From Pseudomonadaceae bacterium SI-3 (lineage in GTDB: Bacteria; Pseudomonadota; Gammaproteobacteria; Pseudomonadales; Pseudomonadaceae), in contig CP026511.1 in assembly GCA_004010935.1 (NCBI GenBank), positions 1,364,001-1,428,000 of the forward strand: a stretch of 64,000 bases of DNA, in the 5' to 3' direction. Shown here piece after piece: positions 53,775 to 64,000 of the stretch. Every line of letters starts with the position of its first letter. Positions within the stretch are counted from its first letter, which is position 1. The notes under the pieces were generated by a model. That model was not told the DNA's origin. It saw nothing but the letters and a program-made list of their open reading frames with translations, and made no database searches. Made by a program: the position numbers and the translations under genes.

Positions 53775-53996
53775 GCCGGCCTCGGTGTGCTGGACCTGCA
53801 GTTTCGTCCGGAATACCACGACAAGGCCTTCCTCTTTGTCGATGTCGCTGTGATCGGAGCCGGCCCCGCGGGGTTGCAGGCAGCGCTGGATGCCGCCAAC
53901 GCCGGCGCCCGGGTGCTGTTGATCGAGCAGCAGCCGGTCCTCGGCGGCTCGCTCAACTGGGCGCGCTTCGCTGTCGACCCCGACGGTGCAGCGCAA
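53775..53996 (+). pseudogene. N-terminal FAD-binding fragment of the sarcosine-oxidase-alpha-like gene
   Basis: Plus-strand frame reading [20 protein letters not shown] and [20 protein letters not shown], a Rossmann FAD motif (GxGxxG), then [18 protein letters not shown]. In intact alpha subunits this region is N-terminal to the GcvT part, but here it follows it, so domain order has been swapped. Similarity fades after about 53996. Confidence 0.7.
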
Positions 53997-54029
53997 GGCC
54001 CCGGGCTTGATCCAGCTGGCGTCGATCAT

Positions 54030-54587
54030 TGCCGGGCGGCCGACCGCGGCAGATTTTCTGCAAGGCGGCCGATGCGCCGGTGATCTGGGACAGCATCCTG
54101 GAAAAGGGAAAAACGCTGGGCATCATCCCCTGCGCCTTCACGACGTTCGGCTGGCTGCGGGTGGAAAGCTGCTTCTTGTTCTTCCCCTACGACAACTCGG
54201 AGAAGTATCCCTTCGCCGACCAGCCGGCCGGTGACACCCTGTGGGAGCTGGGCCTGGATTTCACCGTGTCTCCGACCAAGGGCGAATTCCGCGGTGGCAC
54301 CGAGCACGCGCGACTAAAGGGACGCGAGCGCTTCAAGATTTTCGGCGTGCTGCTCGACGGCGATCAGACCGCCGCCGAAGGCGACAGCCTGTGGGCGGAC
54401 GGCAAGCAGGTCGTGCGCCATGTACTCGCACCTGACCGGTAAATCCATGGCTATCGCCCGCCTGGATGTGCCCTACGCCGAGCAGGGTTGCGCGTTACAG
54501 GTGCAAGGCAGTCTCGACGCCAGCGCCATCGCCCACAGCATGCCCTTCGATGACCCGGAGAAGAAAAAACGCATCGCCAAGGGCTGA
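54030..54587 (+). pseudogene. GcvT-family (folate-dependent demethylase/aminomethyltransferase) remnant
   Basis: A frame from ~54055 to 54442 encodes [40 protein letters not shown] and TVSPTKGEFRGGTEHARLKG. It then shifts, and similarity continues in another frame with MYSHLTGKSMAIARLDVPYA to the stop at 54587. This is the C-terminal half of an aminomethyltransferase-fold enzyme of the type that moves methyl groups to tetrahydrofolate. The 5' part is lost and there is at least one frameshift near 54415-54425. The substrate is unknown. Confidence 0.7.
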
Positions 54588-54654
54588 GACTTTTCTGCAA
54601 CACCAACGGCGGCGCAGCCTTGCGCTGCCGATTTATTTCAAGGGAGCGCACCCT

Positions 54655-54999
54655 ATGTTCAGTGGTTCAGGCGGCGGCTGGTGGTTCCTGCTGATGGCCG
54701 GGCTCAGCGAGATTTGCTACGCGGCGGTGATTCCCAAGACCGACGGCTTCACCCGGCTATGGCCGACCCTTTATTGCGCCTTCTTCATCGCCCTCAGCCT
54801 GTGGCTGCTGGCCATCGCCACACGCACGCTGCCCATTGGCACCGCCTACGCCGTGTGGGTCGGCATGGGCGCGGTGGGCACCGCGATCTGCGGCATCGCC
54901 TTCTTCGGCGAACCCGCCAACATCGCCCGCGTCGCCTGCCTGAGCCTGATCGTCGCCGGCGTGGTGGGTTTGAAACTGTTTTCACCGGTGGGGCATTGA
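54655..54999 (+). CDS. SMR-family (SugE/Gdx-like) small multidrug or guanidinium exporter
   Basis: A 114-residue, four-helix inner-membrane protein. The essential membrane Glu is Glu19 in AGLSEICYAAVIPKT, and the AYAVWVGMGAVGTAICGIAF stretch with GAVGT is typical of the SugE/Gdx branch, while EmrE/Qac proteins differ. The frame is intact with a GGGAG site 6-8 nt upstream. Guanidinium or quaternary-ammonium export is a family inference. It is the best-preserved transport gene in the decayed segment; a degenerate copy of its 3' end occurs 1.5 kb downstream. Confidence 0.85.
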   Translation: MFSGSGGGWWFLLMAGLSEICYAAVIPKTDGFTRLWPTLYCAFFIALSLWLLAIATRTLPIGTAYAVWVGMGAVGTAICGIAFFGEPANIARVACLSLIVAGVVGLKLFSPVGH

Positions 55000-55018
55000 G
55001 GCGCGGGGTGGGCTTTGC

Positions 55019-55141
55019 ATGTCGGGTCGGTAAGGCGTGACCCGACCTACGTTGATCGTTCCCACGCTCCGCGTGGAAATGCCGCCTGGGACGCTCTGCG
55101 TCCGCTGCTTGTTGGTGGGCTGAAGCGGAGCGCCGCCCGGC
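55019..55141. repeat. Cluster of REP-like palindromes
   Basis: Three or more short palindromes lie in about 120 bp: GTCGGGTC...GACCCGAC (55021-55046), CCACGC-TCC-GCGTGG (55062-55076) and GGACGC-TCT-GCGTCC (55089-55103). A GGTGGGC...GCCCACC pair begins at 55114. This type of intergenic repeat is frequent in Pseudomonas. Confidence 0.65.
55114..55139 (+). repeat. 26-bp inverted repeat, left copy (flanks DUF4236 gene)
   Basis: GGTGGGCTGAAGCGGAGCG (followed by CCGCCCG) is the exact reverse complement of 56440-56465. The two copies face each other 1.3 kb apart, around the DUF4236 gene. Confidence 0.9.
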
Positions 55142-55348
55142 CCACCCTACACGGCCGATTCTGAAGATAGGCGCCCATCGCACCTGAACCGCAAACTTCC
55201 CCTATCATTCCTGCCGCGACAGCCTCACACAACGACAGGAAGTCTCAAGGGATTTCGATTTCAAAAGCGCATCACCCTCGTACCCGGCATTCGGCTGAAT
55301 ATCAGCAAAAGTGGTGTCAGTGCCTCGTTCGGGCCGCGTGGGCTGAGC

Positions 55349-56428
55349 GTGACAGCCGGCAAGCGCGGCACGCCCCTCAATCTGGGTTTGCCGGGTACCG
55401 GGCTTTCCTACCGGGAGCGGCTGGACAGCCCCTCAACGGGCCGGCCCGCCAGCGAGCTTTCCGGCCCGGTCAACTTCGAGGTGGATTCCGGCGGGGTGCT
55501 GCGTTTCACCGATGCGGCCGGGCACGAGCTGCCGGCGGCGGTGGTCAGGCGCATCAAGGCGCAGCGGGCGAACGAGATCACCGAGGTGCTCAACCGGGCG
55601 GCCGAGAAGATCAACCGGGACCTTGCGGCCTGTCTGGGCGTTCACCTCGCTACGCCGTCCCCGACCTCGGCACCCATCTGCCTGCCCGCGTTCGATTCGC
55701 CAGCGCCAGCGCCACAGCTACCCACGCGCGAAGCGCTGTCGCTCATGGACAAGCTGCTTTTCCGAGCCGGCGAGATAGAGCAGGACTACGCGGCCGCACT
55801 GGCCCGGCATGACCTGGAACTGGCTGCCTGGCAGGCGGAGCGAGACGCCCACGAGAAGGAGCGCGCCGAGGTCGACAAGGCCTTTCGACTTGCCGCCAAA
55901 GGCTATAGCGCGCACATGGAAGCCGCGCTGGATTTTGTGTTGAGCGGCATCGCCTGGCCCAAGCAGACGCAGGTGGCCTACCTCTTCAGCCATGACAACA
56001 GCGGCATCGCCGTGGACGTCGAGCTGCCGGACGAAGACGAGACGCCGCGCATCTCGGCCGAGGTTCGCACGAGGGGCAAACTTGCGATGAAGAAACGCTC
56101 GGACGCCCAATGCCGCCGCGACTTCGTCGCCCTGGCGTTTGCCAGTCTGTTTCGGGTTGCCGGGGAAGTGTTTGCGGCGCTGCCGGCCAACGAACGGGTG
56201 CTGGTTTCCGGATACATCCAGCGCATCGACCAGGCAACCGGTCATCCATACGACGAGTATGTGATATCGGCCATCATCGACCGCGCGCAGTGGCAGCGCA
56301 TCGACTTCGAGCGTCTGCATGCCGTTGATCCGGCGGCAACCTTCGCGACTTTCGATGCCCGTTTCGGCCTCGACCGCTCCTCGCGTTTCAAGCCGATCCA
56401 GCCCTACGACATCGAAGATCTGGGTTAG
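55349..56428 (+). CDS. DUF4236-domain protein, start codon missing
   Basis: A ~390-residue frame. Its conserved DUF4236 N-terminus is readable from 55247 (GFRFQKRITLVPGIRLNISK, then SGVSASFGPRGLSVTAGKRG), but between the in-frame stop at 55121-55123 and 55349 there is no ATG, GTG or TTG. The coordinates given use the first standard start, a GTG inside the domain. The rest is a hydrophilic, partly helical region (ALARHDLELAAWQAERDAHE) ending YDIEDLG. The function of DUF4236 is unknown. An AGGAAG precedes the expected start position, where the codon is CTC, so either start loss or an unusual start is possible. Confidence 0.65.
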   Translation: MTAGKRGTPLNLGLPGTGLSYRERLDSPSTGRPASELSGPVNFEVDSGGVLRFTDAAGHELPAAVVRRIKAQRANEITEVLNRAAEKINRDLAACLGVHLATPSPTSAPICLPAFDSPAPAPQLPTREALSLMDKLLFRAGEIEQDYAAALARHDLELAAWQAERDAHEKERAEVDKAFRLAAKGYSAHMEAALDFVLSGIAWPKQTQVAYLFSHDNSGIAVDVELPDEDETPRISAEVRTRGKLAMKKRSDAQCRRDFVALAFASLFRVAGEVFAALPANERVLVSGYIQRIDQATGHPYDEYVISAIIDRAQWQRIDFERLHAVDPAATFATFDARFGLDRSSRFKPIQPYDIEDLG

Positions 56429-56439
56429 CTGCACAAAAC

Positions 56440-56465
56440 CGGGCGGCGCTCCGCTTCAGCCCACC
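56440..56465 (-). repeat. 26-bp inverted repeat, right copy (flanks DUF4236 gene)
   Basis: Exact reverse complement of 55114-55139, 11 bp after the DUF4236 stop. Confidence 0.9.
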
Positions 56466-56479
56466 GAAACCATCGTGAT

Positions 56480-56560
56480 GCCCGCATCGCCTGCCCGAGC
56501 CTGATCGTCGCCAGCATGGTCAGTTTGAAGTTGTTTTCAACGGCGGTGGGACAGCGCTGA
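56480..56560 (+). pseudogene. Degenerate copy of the SMR gene 3' end
   Basis: The frame reads ARIACPSLIVASMVSLKLFS before TAVGQR and TGA. It matches the last helix of the SMR gene at 54655-54999 (ARVACLSLIVAGVVGLKLFS), with several substitutions. The remainder of the gene is absent, so this is a 3' remnant of an SMR paralogue or duplicate. Confidence 0.75.
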
Positions 56561-56596
56561 AAAAGTCTTTCTGATTTGGGCGAAATCGGATTTAGG

Positions 56597-56630
56597 ACCG
56601 GGACGGCGAGGGCTGTTCCGGTTTTCTTTT
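56597..56630 (+). terminator. Terminator-like hairpin
   Basis: ACCGGGAC and GTTCCGGT pair (one G-U) around a 10-nt loop followed by TTTCTTTT. It lies about 40 bp after the SMR-tail remnant and could still end its transcript. Confidence 0.6.
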
Positions 56631-56712
56631 CGACTGTGCTTCAATGTCTCCCGCTCTGACGTGCCTGCGCCGCTAGCACGTGCGGACGAGACTCACTCTT
56701 GAAGGTCCATCC

Positions 56713-56937
56713 TTGAACGCTATCAAACTCGTTGCAGTCGCTCTTATTGTCGTTGGTGCGCTTGGCCTCGCTTACGGCGGCTTCAGCTACACCAAAGACA
56801 CAACGGCTGTGAAACTTGGCCCGATCGAGCTCTCCGTCCAGGAGAAGGAGACGGTCAATATCCCACTCTGGGCAGGCATCGGAGCCATCCTCGCTGGTGG
56901 GCTTCTTCTGGTAGTCGGCGGCAGAGGCCGCCGCTAA
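56713..56937 (+). CDS. Small two-helix membrane protein, hypothetical
   Basis: A 74-residue protein. It starts at a TTG (56713) preceded by GAAGG, beginning NAIKLVAVALIVVGALGLAY. Two membrane helices (about residues 5-24 and 49-68) flank a short acidic loop, and the protein ends in GGRGRR. A GTG start at 56680 would add 11 residues. I know similar short proteins in pseudomonads but no function. It overlaps no other gene and appears intact. Confidence 0.6.
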   Translation: MNAIKLVAVALIVVGALGLAYGGFSYTKDTTAVKLGPIELSVQEKETVNIPLWAGIGAILAGGLLLVVGGRGRR

Positions 56938-56992
56938 AGCTGACACCCCCTCGCATATGAACGCGCCCCCGAATCCTGCCGCCAGCCGGTAG

Positions 56993-57010
56993 GGTGGGCT
57001 TCAGCCCACC
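56993..57010. repeat. REP-like palindrome
   Basis: GGTGGGCT-TC-AGCCCACC, 18 bp. A copy with a GA spacer occurs at 57069-57086. The core resembles the flank of the DUF4236 inverted repeat. Confidence 0.75.
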
Positions 57011-57028
57011 AGTCAAACGGCCATTGCC

Positions 57029-57307
57029 GTGCGACTACCTTGTGATGGACATTGCGCGAGGTGCAAACGGTGGGCTGAAGCCCACCCTGCGCGGCAGAGC
57101 ACCGAGCAGATCATTGCCAAGCGTGGCGTATATCCTCGCCGACCAGCGATGCTCTGGGCCGGGTGGAAGATCCTCAGGTGGCCGGCGAGTGCCATCAATC
57201 CGTCATTGATCGCCAGTAAAAATTTCCGCTACCAACTGCGGGAAATCGACGGCCGCGCCGTCGCAGTGCCCAATGTGAAGAACACCTTTACCTATCGCAT
57301 CGAATAA
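57029..57307 (+). other. Gene-poor stretch with an unassigned open frame
   Basis: Between the small membrane protein and the PhoX fragment only this frame (92 codons) is open, ending FRYQLREIDGRAVAVPNVKN before TFTYRIE. The end looks protein-like but I cannot place it in a family; the beginning crosses a REP-like palindrome and is probably not coding. It may be the 3' remnant of another disrupted gene. Confidence 0.3.
57069..57086. repeat. REP-like palindrome
   Basis: GGTGGGCT-GA-AGCCCACC, second copy of the 56993-57010 element, in a mirrored arrangement 76 bp downstream. Confidence 0.75.
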
Positions 57308-57347
57308 ACCACGCCGCCAGCCAACCGATAAGCAGCGAGAGCCACCG

Positions 57348-57617
57348 ATGAGCCACGACCACAGCCAATTCGGCGCCAGCCTTGAGGCCCACGACGACTA
57401 GTCGATCAACCCCAGCGCCAACCCGGCCCTTGAGCAACTGGTCGACCCGGCGCGGCGTAACGTGCTCAAGGGCGGCCTGAGCCTGGCGGCGCTGAGCTTT
57501 TTCACAGGCGTCATGGGCCTGAGCCTGCGCGCCCACGCCAGCAGCCCGCTGCCCAACTTCAAGGGCGTGCCGGTGCAGATCGATCCTAGGTTCGACCACG
57601 TGCTGGTCGCCGAAGGG
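57348..57617 (+). pseudogene. PhoX alkaline phosphatase, N-terminal fragment
   Basis: The frame starts MSHDHSQFGASLEAHDD, meets a TAG at 57399-57401, and continues SINPSANPALEQLVDPARRN and VLKGGLSLAALSFFTGVMGL, a twin-arginine signal peptide (RRNVLKGG), then FKGVPVQIDPRFDHVLVAEG. This matches the start of PhoX-type (DUF839) calcium-dependent alkaline phosphatases. Only ~90 of ~650 residues remain before a junction near 57617. Confidence 0.75.
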
Positions 57618-57669
57618 CGACTTTCTACACCCTGCAGAGCGGGAGACCTGGGCGTTGGCGATGCAGTGA

Positions 57670-58203
57670 ATGCGCGGCATGGCGCCGCTAAATACCGAGG
57701 TGCTGCTGCTGCGCTGCCTGATCCGCACGGGCGAGTCGCGCCGGGTCGAAGCACGTCTGCGGCGGCTCGCGGATGGCTTCATCGTCAGTCTTGCCGATGT
57801 CAGCGGACAGATGCAGTGGCGCCAATATATGCAGGCCAGTCACCGAAGCCTGAGCAACTTGCTCGATGGACTGCCGATGATGGTCTACCGCTGCCGCAAC
57901 AATCGACACTGGAGCATGGAGTACGTCAGCGCCGGCTGCCTCGAACTAACCGGTTACCCGGCAGAGCGCCTCGTCAACAGCCGCAGCCTCACCTTTGACA
58001 GCCTGATTCATGTCGAAGACCGTGACCGCGTCTGGGCCGAAGTGCAGGCCGGGCTCGTCGAGCGAGGGCCTTTCGCTTTCAAGTACCGGCTGCTGTGTGC
58101 CGACGGCCGACACAAGCCCGTGCTTGAACGTGGCAGCGCCATCTATTCGGAAAACGGTGGCGTGCTCGGGCTGGAAGGCGTGGTGCTCGAACTACCTCGC
58201 TAG
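57670..58203 (+). pseudogene. PAS-domain sensor protein fragment (5' truncated)
   Basis: A 177-residue frame holding the end of one PAS domain (EVLLLRCLIRTGESRRVEAR) and a complete second PAS (SLSNLLDGLPMMVYRCRNNR to LGLEGVVLELPR). A stop codon immediately precedes the first ATG. No kinase, GGDEF or HTH output domain is present. The sequence begins in mid-domain next to the PhoX fragment, so it is most likely a truncated relict, though the open frame itself is intact. Confidence 0.6.
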
Positions 58204-58277
58204 TGCGCCGCACGTGGCTGTAGTCCTGCGTCACTCTGGCTTATGCTTGCCAGCCGTTCTGGCGAAACCATCTATTT

Positions 58278-59597
58278 ATGCCACTCGAATCCCGTCTGCT
58301 CGATGCACTGCGCCCGTGGCTTGCCGCGCGACGCTGGTTGGTCGGCTTTTCAGGCGGTCTGGATTCGACCGTACTGTTGCATGCGCTCGTGCAACTGGCG
58401 CAGCGTCATGCAGTGCCGCCAATCAGCGCGATTCATGTCCATCACGGTCTGCAGGCGGCGGCGGACAACTGGCCGGCGCATTGCCGTGAGGTGTGCGCGG
58501 CCAATGGCGTGCCTCTCGAAGTGGTGCGCGTGCAGGTCGAGCCTGGCGCGAGCCTGGAGCGCGCGGCGCGGGAGGCGCGCTATGCGAGCTTTGCCGAACG
58601 GCTGGATGCGGGTGACCTGCTGCTGACCGCGCAGCACCGCGACGATCAGGCCGAGACGCTGCTGTTTCGTCTGCTGCGCGGTGCAGGGGTGCGCGGCCTG
58701 GCGGCGATACCGGTGGAGCGGCCGTTGGGGCAGGGCAGGCTTGTGCGGCCACTGCTGGATATCACGCGTGCACAGCTGCAGGTTTACGCTGAAAGCGAGG
58801 GGCTGCGCTGGATCGAGGACCCGAGCAACCAGAACGTTGAGCATGCGCGCAATTACCTGCGCCTGCAGGTGCTGCCGCTGATCAGCCAACGCTGGCCGCA
58901 GGCCGCGGCGAACCTGGCGCGCACCGCGGCGCATATGGCCGAGGCGCAGACTCTGTTAGACGAGCTGGCGCGGGCAGATCTGGCCGCCGCACGAATGCCC
59001 TCCGAGTTTGACTGGCTCACCCTGCCCAGTCTTTGTCTGTCAACGCTGCGTGCCTTGTCGCCAGCCCGGCAGCGCAACGCGCTGCGGCACTGGCTGGCGC
59101 CCTTTACTCCCTTGCCTGACAGCGATCACTGGAGCGGATGGGAATCGCTGCGTGACGCGCGGGGTGATGCCATGCCCTGTTGGCGCCTTGGCTGTGGCGA
59201 GTTGCGCCGTACCGGCGCGCGAATCTGGTGGGTCAGCAATACATGGACGATGCCGCTGCAAGAGTCTCTCGACTGGCCGCAGCCTTGCGACAAGCTGGCG
59301 TTACCCGGTAACGGGCAGCTGCGTCTCGTCGGTCCACTTCCCTCCGGCAGTTTGCAGGTGCGCTATCGCCGTGGCGGTGAGGTAGTGGCGCTACCCGGCC
59401 GTGGTCGTCGTGATCTCAAACGGCTGCTCAACGAGGCCGGCGTGCCAGGTTTCGTGCGCTCACGTCTACCGTTGCTCTTTCGAGAAGGTGAGCTTGTTGC
59501 GGTAGCCAATCTGCCGCAGTTCGATACGCAAGCCCTGTCGCTTCAGTGGACGCCGCCGGCCGACGCCAGGTTTGAGCTGATAGGGTCTTTCAAGTAG
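58278..59597 (+). CDS. tilS: tRNA(Ile)-lysidine synthase
   Basis: A 439-residue N-type ATP pyrophosphatase. The P-loop-like SGGLDSTVLLHALV lies at residues ~25-38, with the LLTAQHRDDQAETLLFRLLRG motif in the catalytic domain. The C-terminal part recognises tRNA-Ile with CAU anticodon, whose C34 is changed to lysidine. In P. aeruginosa tilS directly follows accA; here the accessory patch separates them. Confidence 0.96.
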   Translation: MPLESRLLDALRPWLAARRWLVGFSGGLDSTVLLHALVQLAQRHAVPPISAIHVHHGLQAAADNWPAHCREVCAANGVPLEVVRVQVEPGASLERAAREARYASFAERLDAGDLLLTAQHRDDQAETLLFRLLRGAGVRGLAAIPVERPLGQGRLVRPLLDITRAQLQVYAESEGLRWIEDPSNQNVEHARNYLRLQVLPLISQRWPQAAANLARTAAHMAEAQTLLDELARADLAAARMPSEFDWLTLPSLCLSTLRALSPARQRNALRHWLAPFTPLPDSDHWSGWESLRDARGDAMPCWRLGCGELRRTGARIWWVSNTWTMPLQESLDWPQPCDKLALPGNGQLRLVGPLPSGSLQVRYRRGGEVVALPGRGRRDLKRLLNEAGVPGFVRSRLPLLFREGELVAVANLPQFDTQALSLQWTPPADARFELIGSFK

Positions 59598-59716
59598 ACT
59601 ACGCTCCCGTCCCAATACAGCTTCTGCGGCTTTCTTCGAAAACCGTGGCAGTTATGCTATTGCCGCCTTTGGCGCGATGGCACCTTCGCTTTTCCCCGGC
59701 GGCGCTGACCGCTTAA

Positions 59717-63534
<3,818 letters not shown>

Positions 63535-63550
63535 ACCCAAGCATGCTAGA

Positions 63551-63577
63551 AAGGGGCGGCGTTAGTCGCCCTTTTTT
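63551..63577 (+). terminator. Terminator of eno
   Basis: GGGCG and CGCCC arms (63554-63558, 63567-63571), extended by AA/TT pairing, followed by six T, 17-20 bp after the eno stop. Confidence 0.85.
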
Positions 63578-63700
63578 GTGGATAACGGTCAGCGCTGTTA
63601 AGGTCGCCGCACAGCGATGCGCTAGCCAGCAAAGGAAAGCCGGACCATGTTGCTGACCGCCGCTTATACAACGTCACTGGAAACCAATCGAATTCGATCC

Positions 63701-63988
63701 ATGCCTTCCATACGCAGTCCCTACTGGTTGTTTGTTGTCCTGATTTTGCTGCTGGGTGGCTTGCAGTATCGCCTGTGGGTGGGCGAGGGCAGCCTCGCCC
63801 AGGTGAGCGGATTGAACAAGCAGATCGCCGAGCAGCAGGGCGAGAACCAGCGATTGCTTGAGCGAAACCGGATTCTCGAAGCCGAGGTCAAGGAGCTCAA
63901 GCAGGGTATGGAAACTGTAGAAGAGCGTGCGCGGCATGAGTTGGGCATGGTCAAAGAGGGCGAGACTCTCTTTCAGCTCACCGAATGA
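63701..63988 (+). CDS. ftsB: Cell division protein FtsB
   Basis: A 95-residue bitopic divisome protein. A single membrane helix (YWLFVVLILLLGGLQYRLW, about residues 8-26) is followed by a periplasmic coiled coil rich in Glu, Leu and Lys (NKQIAEQQGENQRLLERNRI). It complexes with FtsL and FtsQ. The ATG at 63701 is chosen as the start of the short cytoplasmic segment; the open frame extends 18 codons upstream. It follows eno as in other gamma-proteobacteria, and ispD normally comes next. Confidence 0.93.
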   Translation: MPSIRSPYWLFVVLILLLGGLQYRLWVGEGSLAQVSGLNKQIAEQQGENQRLLERNRILEAEVKELKQGMETVEERARHELGMVKEGETLFQLTE

Positions 63989-64000
63989 GTGCAGCCCATC

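Noticed and set aside
53571..54029. Upstream half of the minus-strand frame that ends at 53142
   Set aside because: It is the antisense of the plus-strand sarcosine-oxidase fragments. Only the part from about 53571 to 53142 shows real similarity.
51415..58277. A new defence or mobile system in the accA-tilS interval
   Set aside because: No transposase, recombinase, nuclease, toxin-antitoxin pair or helicase was seen. The contents are metabolic and transport relicts.

Overview
The window is a stretch of a gamma-proteobacterial chromosome. Protein sequences, GC-rich codon use and gene order place it in Pseudomonas sensu lato, most likely the stutzeri group (Stutzerimonas). This rests on recognising families and gene order from memory; no search was run. 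About 51 kb of the 64 kb is dense housekeeping sequence. One segment of about 6.8 kb (51.4-58.2 kb) is a decayed accessory patch.

Layout. 0-11.7 kb: the 5' part of mutS (minus strand), a small K+ channel-like protein, pncC, then recA (with a LexA box) and recX. Next come a long LOG-family protein, a beta-CASP metallo-beta-lactamase-fold protein, a divergent phosphoketolase, a PA3611-like secreted protein, a DTW-domain tRNA modification enzyme, an EamA transporter and the orphan response regulator erdR. 11.7-14.7 kb: divergent finR/fpr, a YchJ-like SEC-C protein and a DUF6231-like protein. 14.7-28 kb: an OmpA lipoprotein, a CopD-like membrane protein, a dinG-like helicase with its own LexA box, a serine hydrolase, a second OmpA lipoprotein, pdxH, a glycine-zipper lipoprotein and the six-gene sha (mrp) Na+/H+ antiporter operon.

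28-51.4 kb is the essential translation and envelope block: map-glnD on the minus strand, then rpsB, tsf, pyrH, frr, uppS, cdsA, dxr, rseP, bamA, skp, lpxD, fabZ, lpxA, lpxB, rnhB, dnaE and accA on the plus strand. It couples ribosome and nucleotide functions to isoprenoid carrier, phospholipid, outer-membrane protein and lipid A synthesis. 58.2-64 kb continues with tilS, pyrG, kdsA, eno and ftsB.

The accA-tilS interval (51.4-58.2 kb) is where the unusual structure lies. It holds an IclR regulator, a sarcosine-oxidase-gamma-like gene broken by one in-frame stop, and a sarcosine-oxidase-alpha-like gene whose pieces lie scrambled and inverted on both strands. It also holds a frameshifted GcvT-family remnant, an intact SMR transporter and a DUF4236 gene that has lost its start codon. 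That gene is flanked by perfect 26-bp inverted repeats and followed by a degenerate copy of the SMR gene tail. A small two-TM protein, a PhoX alkaline phosphatase fragment and a PAS-domain fragment complete it. I read this as a degrading, rearranging locus and not as a working new system. I found no CRISPR array, prophage, intact insertion sequence, tRNA or rRNA in the window.
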